Below are positions 5,825 through 7,762 of a DNA stretch of 7,762 bases, piece after piece; positions within the stretch are counted from its first letter, which is position 1; every line of letters starts with the position of its first letter. Location: positions 1-7,762 of the forward strand of contig DATACZ010000139.1 of NCBI GenBank assembly GCA_036258795.1. Direction: 5' to 3'. This DNA is from DATACZ01 sp036258795 (GTDB taxonomy: Bacteria; Actinomycetota; CADDZG01; JAHWKV01). The notes below the pieces were generated by a model that was given only the letters and a program-made list of their open reading frames with translations, was not told where the DNA came from and did not search any database. The position numbers and the translations under genes are program-made.

Positions 5825-6160
5825 TCAGCTTTGGGTGGCCTCCTCTAGGGAGTCATAGATCGGGAAGACCTTGTCCAAGCCCGTTATAGAAAGCACTCGT
5901 TTGACCGAAGGGGTGGGAGAAACGAGCACCAGCGAGCCCTCGTGTTCCTTGGTCCGGCGCAGCCCTGAGATCAGCACGGCAAGTCCGCTGGAGTCCATGA
6001 AGTCGACCGCCTCCAGGTTGACTGCCAGGTTGTGATTGCCGCCCTCGACCTGCTCTACGATGTGCTTTCGCAGCCTAGAGGCGTTCGAAAGATCGACCTC
6101 GCCCTCAACGCCAACGATTGTCCAGCGGCCTTGCGGCTTGGATCCAATCGTTAGCTCGAT
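5825..6160 (-). CDS. STAS anti-anti-sigma factor (RsbV/SpoIIAA type), apparent ATC start
   Basis: Anti-sigma factor antagonist: unphosphorylated, it binds the RsbW-type protein and frees the sigma factor. The frame from ATC 6160-6158 to TGA 5827-5825 encodes 111 residues, the normal length. It starts (M/I)ELTIGSKPQGRW, continues VEGEVDLSNASRLRKHI, and carries the phosphorylation motif VDFMDSSGLAVLISGLRR (Ser57/Ser58, at the place of the regulatory serine of SpoIIAA), then VSPTPSVKRVLSITGLD and a C-terminal helix. No ATG, GTG or TTG occurs between the upstream in-frame stop (about 6249) and the middle of the domain; the only Met in the frame is within FMDSS. ATC is preceded by a perfect AGGAGG with a 6-nt gap. 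The gene is therefore easy to miss. It is followed by the rsbW-like gene. The coding call is firm; ATC as start is inferred, and frameshifting from the overlapping upstream ORF is the alternative. Confidence 0.88.
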   Translation of the reverse strand: MELTIGSKPQGRWTIVGVEGEVDLSNASRLRKHIVEQVEGGNHNLAVNLEAVDFMDSSGLAVLISGLRRTKEHEGSLVLVSPTPSVKRVLSITGLDKVFPIYDSLEEATQS

Positions 6161-6186
6161 GGTTTTCCTCCTGACAAGTCCAGCAT
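6151..6186 (-). CDS. Candidate 11-codon upstream ORF overlapping the STAS start
   Basis: ATG (6186-6184) starts an 11-residue frame, MLDLSGGKPSS, ending at TAA (6153-6151). GGAGGA (6201-6196) lies 9 nt upstream, so it has a good ribosome binding site and a conventional start. It runs across the AGGAGG and ATC of the STAS gene in a different frame and stops 7 nt past the first base of that start. It could feed ribosomes to the ATC by termination-reinitiation. Alternatively, ribosomes could shift -1 on the AAAA run (6166-6163) into the STAS frame. Reading it as a functional leader is inference. Confidence 0.4.
   Translation of the reverse strand: MLDLSGGKPSS
6167..6172 (-). promoter_or_regulatory. 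Perfect ribosome binding site before the ATC codon
   Basis: AGGAGG on the minus strand, 6 nt from ATC 6160. Its quality and spacing are the main support for ATC as the STAS start; it also lies inside the 11-codon upstream ORF. Confidence 0.7.
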
Positions 6187-6202
6187 GCCGGCCGATCCTC
6201 CA

Positions 6203-6218
6203 GGACCCCGCGGGGTCC
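6203..6218. promoter_or_regulatory. 16-bp perfect palindrome in the divergent control region
   Basis: GGACCCCGCGGGGTCC is fully self-complementary. On the minus strand it lies about 26-41 nt downstream of the start site predicted from the TATAAT box and ends 1 nt before the GGAGGA of the upstream ORF. It could be an operator for a dimeric repressor or, in RNA, a 6-bp stem with a CGCG loop next to the ribosome binding site. Confidence 0.5.
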
Positions 6219-6249
6219 CAGTCAGGCTGTCCGGGCTGAGGTCCCGATT

Positions 6250-6255
6250 ATTATA
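6250..6255 (-). promoter_or_regulatory. -10 box (TATAAT) for the rsbV-rsbW operon
   Basis: A consensus TATAAT on the minus strand, about 90 bp upstream of the STAS gene; transcription would start near 6243, giving a leader of about 83 nt. No good TTGACA is found 16-18 bp upstream. A plus-strand TATTAT (6249-6254) overlaps it and could serve the divergent anti-sigma/sigma operon. I do not see a GTTT/GGGTAT-type site expected for autoregulation by a SigF-like factor. Confidence 0.45.
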
Positions 6256-6287
6256 GCCATCTCGATTCATGCGACCCGGGAGCTCCA

Positions 6288-6665
6288 GTGCAGGCTGATA
6301 TCAGCGTAACTCTGCCCGCCAAAAGTGAATTTATCCACGTGATTCGCTCGGTCGTAGCCACGATCGCTGCCCGGCTGGACTTCTCGGTGGACGATATCAA
6401 CGATCTGCGGCTCGTGGTCGATGAAGCTTGTGGCCAGCTACTTGGCCTGCGGGGAGGGGCAACAGTGCTTACGCTGAAGCTGATCCCGGGCCCCGGTTTC
6501 CTGGAGTTGATGGTATCGACCGACGGCTCTTACTCCTGGCCTCCCCACGGGCAGAATGCCCTCGCCTGGGAGATCCTCTCGGCGCTCAGTGACGAGAGCG
6601 GCTTCGAGCATGTCGATGGCGGCCCGACCATTAAATTAGCCAAGCGGGTACGGCCAGTCGCATGA
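6288..6665 (+). CDS. Second RsbW-like anti-sigma factor, degenerate N box
   Basis: 125 residues of GHKL/anti-sigma type, resembling the other RsbW-like protein of the window: ISVTLPAKSEFIHVIRSV (5-22), DFSVDDINDLRLVVDEACGQLL (31-52), then a shortened strand region and an end like IKLAKRV. The N box keeps Glu46 (DEAC) but has Gln50 where the Mg-ATP-coordinating Asn normally sits, and no DxGxG motif is visible. ATP binding may therefore be weak or lost, leaving a binding role. The start is GTG 6288 with GGGAG (6278-6282) 5 nt upstream. Its stop overlaps the ATG of the sigma factor (ATGA, 6662-6665), the usual arrangement of an anti-sigma factor and its cognate sigma factor, which makes it the likely direct partner of that sigma factor. 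It diverges from rsbV-rsbW. Confidence 0.85.
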   Translation: MQADISVTLPAKSEFIHVIRSVVATIAARLDFSVDDINDLRLVVDEACGQLLGLRGGATVLTLKLIPGPGFLELMVSTDGSYSWPPHGQNALAWEILSALSDESGFEHVDGGPTIKLAKRVRPVA

Positions 6666-7456
6666 GTGATGCGGCTCCCGTGTCCCAGCCACCTGAGCGA
6701 GAGGCGCTCATCAATCCGTCAAATACCGAGCGGGCCGCGGAGCTATTCGCCCGCCTCCCGGACCCCGCGGCACGGGATGAGCTCGTACTTACGTTCCGGC
6801 CACTCGCCCGTTATCTGGCGCGACGTTTCTCGGGCCGGGGAGAGGCGGTGGAAGACCTGGAGCAGGTAGCGTCCATCGCCCTGATCAAGGCGGTGGATCG
6901 TTTCGACCCGGAGCGCGAGGTCAAGTTCTCGACCTATGCCACGGTGACCATAGTCGGTGAGTTGAAGCGTCACTTCAGAGACAAAGGGTGGGCCCTGGGA
7001 GTGCCGCGCCGGGTCAAGGAAATCAGCCTCCAGGTGGAACGGGCCGTGGCCGAGCTGAACCAGGCTCTCGGACGTTCGCCCACGGTCAAGGAGATCGCCT
7101 CCCACACAGGAACCACGGAGGAGGAGGTGATCGAGGGCATGGAGGCCATGCACGCTTACTCCACCGCCCCCCTCGACCCCCCAAACGAATCAGACCGTGA
7201 CTCACCCGCAAGCCGGATCGGCGCCGAGGATGACTCGCTGGAGATACTCGAGAGGTGGGTGAGCGTCAAGACGGTGCTGGAGAAGCTTCCCAGCAGGGAG
7301 CGTCGCATCCTTCATCTGCGGTTCTTCAAGGGCATGACGCAGACTCAGATCGCAAACGAGCTCGGAATCTCGCAGATGCACGTTTCGCGCCTGCTTTCTG
7401 CAACTCTGCGGCTCTTGCGTGAGCGCCTGGGTCCGATGGAGTCTGAGTCGGCATGA
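6662..7456 (+). CDS. Alternative sigma factor, SigB/SigF/SigG (group 3) family
   Basis: RNA polymerase sigma subunit of 264 residues, the typical size of the SigB/SigF type. Region 2 is clear: RPLARYLARRFSGRGEAVEDLEQVASIALIKAVDRFDP (about 46-83), then KFSTYATVTIVGELKRHFRDKGW (88-110), covering the -10-recognition and melting part, and GVPRR (113-117). Region 3 spans about 118-185 (LNQALGRSPTVKEIASHTG). Region 4 is LPSRERRILHLRFFKGMTQTQIANELGISQMHVSRLLSATLRLLRERL (209-256), with the helix-turn-helix that binds the -35. ATG 6662 overlaps the stop of the anti-sigma gene and has no strong ribosome binding site, fitting translational coupling. Such factors are controlled by partner switching, and the needed partners (STAS, RsbW-like) are encoded next door. 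The target regulon cannot be read from the window. Confidence 0.93.
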   Translation: MSDAAPVSQPPEREALINPSNTERAAELFARLPDPAARDELVLTFRPLARYLARRFSGRGEAVEDLEQVASIALIKAVDRFDPEREVKFSTYATVTIVGELKRHFRDKGWALGVPRRVKEISLQVERAVAELNQALGRSPTVKEIASHTGTTEEEVIEGMEAMHAYSTAPLDPPNESDRDSPASRIGAEDDSLEILERWVSVKTVLEKLPSRERRILHLRFFKGMTQTQIANELGISQMHVSRLLSATLRLLRERLGPMESESA

Positions 7457-7497
7457 GATACCAAGTCGCTGATCTCAACACCCGTAACCATGACTGA
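7453..7497 (+). other. Candidate 14-codon coupling ORF between sigma and BON genes
   Basis: ATG 7453 overlaps the sigma-factor stop (ATGA, 7453-7456) and opens a 14-residue frame (MRYQVADLNTRNHD) that ends with TGA at 7495-7497, 5 nt past the first base of the BON-gene ATG (7490). The BON gene has no visible ribosome binding site, so this ORF could deliver ribosomes to it. No similarity is recognised, and chance is possible. Confidence 0.3.
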
Positions 7498-7750
7498 AGC
7501 TCAGGAAAGGCTGCCCTACCTGGCGGCCAGGATTCAGGAGGCCTTGGCGCAGGACTCCCGGGTGGGCGAGCTGGGTATCCATGTCGAGGTGGATGGACAT
7601 GAGGTCAGGGTCAGCGGTGTTGTGTCGACCCCCGAGCGGCAGGATGGGATTCGGGAGGTGGTGCATGAGATTGCGAAGGGATACCGGTTTACGAACGCCA
7701 CCTCGGTAATTGAGGTCCACCCTCACACTGAGGCCGAGGTCCTGCCTTGA
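7490..7750 (+). CDS. Small BON-domain protein
   Basis: 86 residues with one BON-type domain: a helix (RLPYLAARIQEALAQDSRVG), a strand (LGIHVEVDGHEVRVSGVV), the characteristic conserved Gly in RVSGVV, a second helix (PERQDGIREVVHEIAKGY) and a final strand (TSVIEVHP). BON domains are thought to bind membranes or phospholipids and occur in stress and envelope proteins. No signal peptide, lipobox or membrane segment is visible, so this copy should be cytoplasmic. ATG 7490 lies 34 nt after the sigma-factor stop, without a clear ribosome binding site, suggesting co-transcription and coupling with the sigma gene. A stress-response role alongside the sigma factor is a reasonable guess from position only. 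The sequence continues only 12 nt past the stop. Confidence 0.75.
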   Translation: MTEAQERLPYLAARIQEALAQDSRVGELGIHVEVDGHEVRVSGVVSTPERQDGIREVVHEIAKGYRFTNATSVIEVHPHTEAEVLP

Positions 7751-7762
7751 TTCGAGTGGCCG

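Noticed and set aside
6036..6239. 67-residue plus-strand frame
   Set aside because: It lies antisense to the STAS gene, whose protein is clearly recognisable, and has no domain-like composition.

Overview
The window looks like a chromosomal segment of a high-GC actinobacterium (Actinomycetota), probably an uncultured or deep-branching lineage. The main clue is the left half, which follows the conserved actinobacterial cell-wall/division neighbourhood: a class B penicillin-binding protein (pbpA, cut by the left edge), a PASTA Ser/Thr kinase (pknB), a TrpG/PabA glutamine amidotransferase, a class E-like sortase and the division protein CrgA. GTG and TTG starts are frequent. I see no insertion sequence, CRISPR array, tRNA or rRNA.

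Layout. 2-832: pbpA 3' part, then a short gap. 833-2671: pknB (kinase, one membrane segment, four PASTA repeats), whose end overlaps the end of convergent trpG by 14 bp. 2658-4023, minus strand: sortase, then a 41-residue single-pass membrane protein overlapping it by ATGA, then trpG; this reads as one operon. 4140-4376: crgA, divergent from the sortase. 4395-4781, minus: a two-pass membrane protein with a zinc-ribbon-like tail, separated from crgA by a hairpin. 4933-5322: an SCP2-type lipid-binding protein with a strong ribosome binding site.

5331-7762 is a partner-switching sigma-factor module. On the minus strand an anti-anti-sigma factor (STAS, RsbV/SpoIIAA type) is followed by an RsbW-type anti-sigma kinase. 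Diverging from them on the plus strand are a second RsbW-like protein, a SigB/SigF-type sigma factor coupled to it by ATGA, and a small BON-domain protein. The expected logic is that the anti-sigma protein(s) hold the sigma factor and that dephosphorylated STAS protein releases it.

The most unusual observation is that neither minus-strand regulator has an ATG, GTG or TTG at its proper start. The STAS frame (5825-6160) is complete, but its only well-placed start is ATC behind a perfect AGGAGG. The RsbW frame (5367-5801) appears to start at ATA behind AGAGAGGA; its first conventional start, GTG at 5759, would remove the first strand of the fold. A SD-equipped 11-codon upstream ORF overlaps the STAS start, and a 16-bp perfect palindrome sits next to that ORF's ribosome binding site, under a TATAAT box. 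Together they suggest an unusual translational control layer on a sigma-factor switch. Other points are the loss of the N-box Asn in the second anti-sigma protein, the small sortase-linked membrane protein, and the tail-to-tail pknB/trpG overlap.
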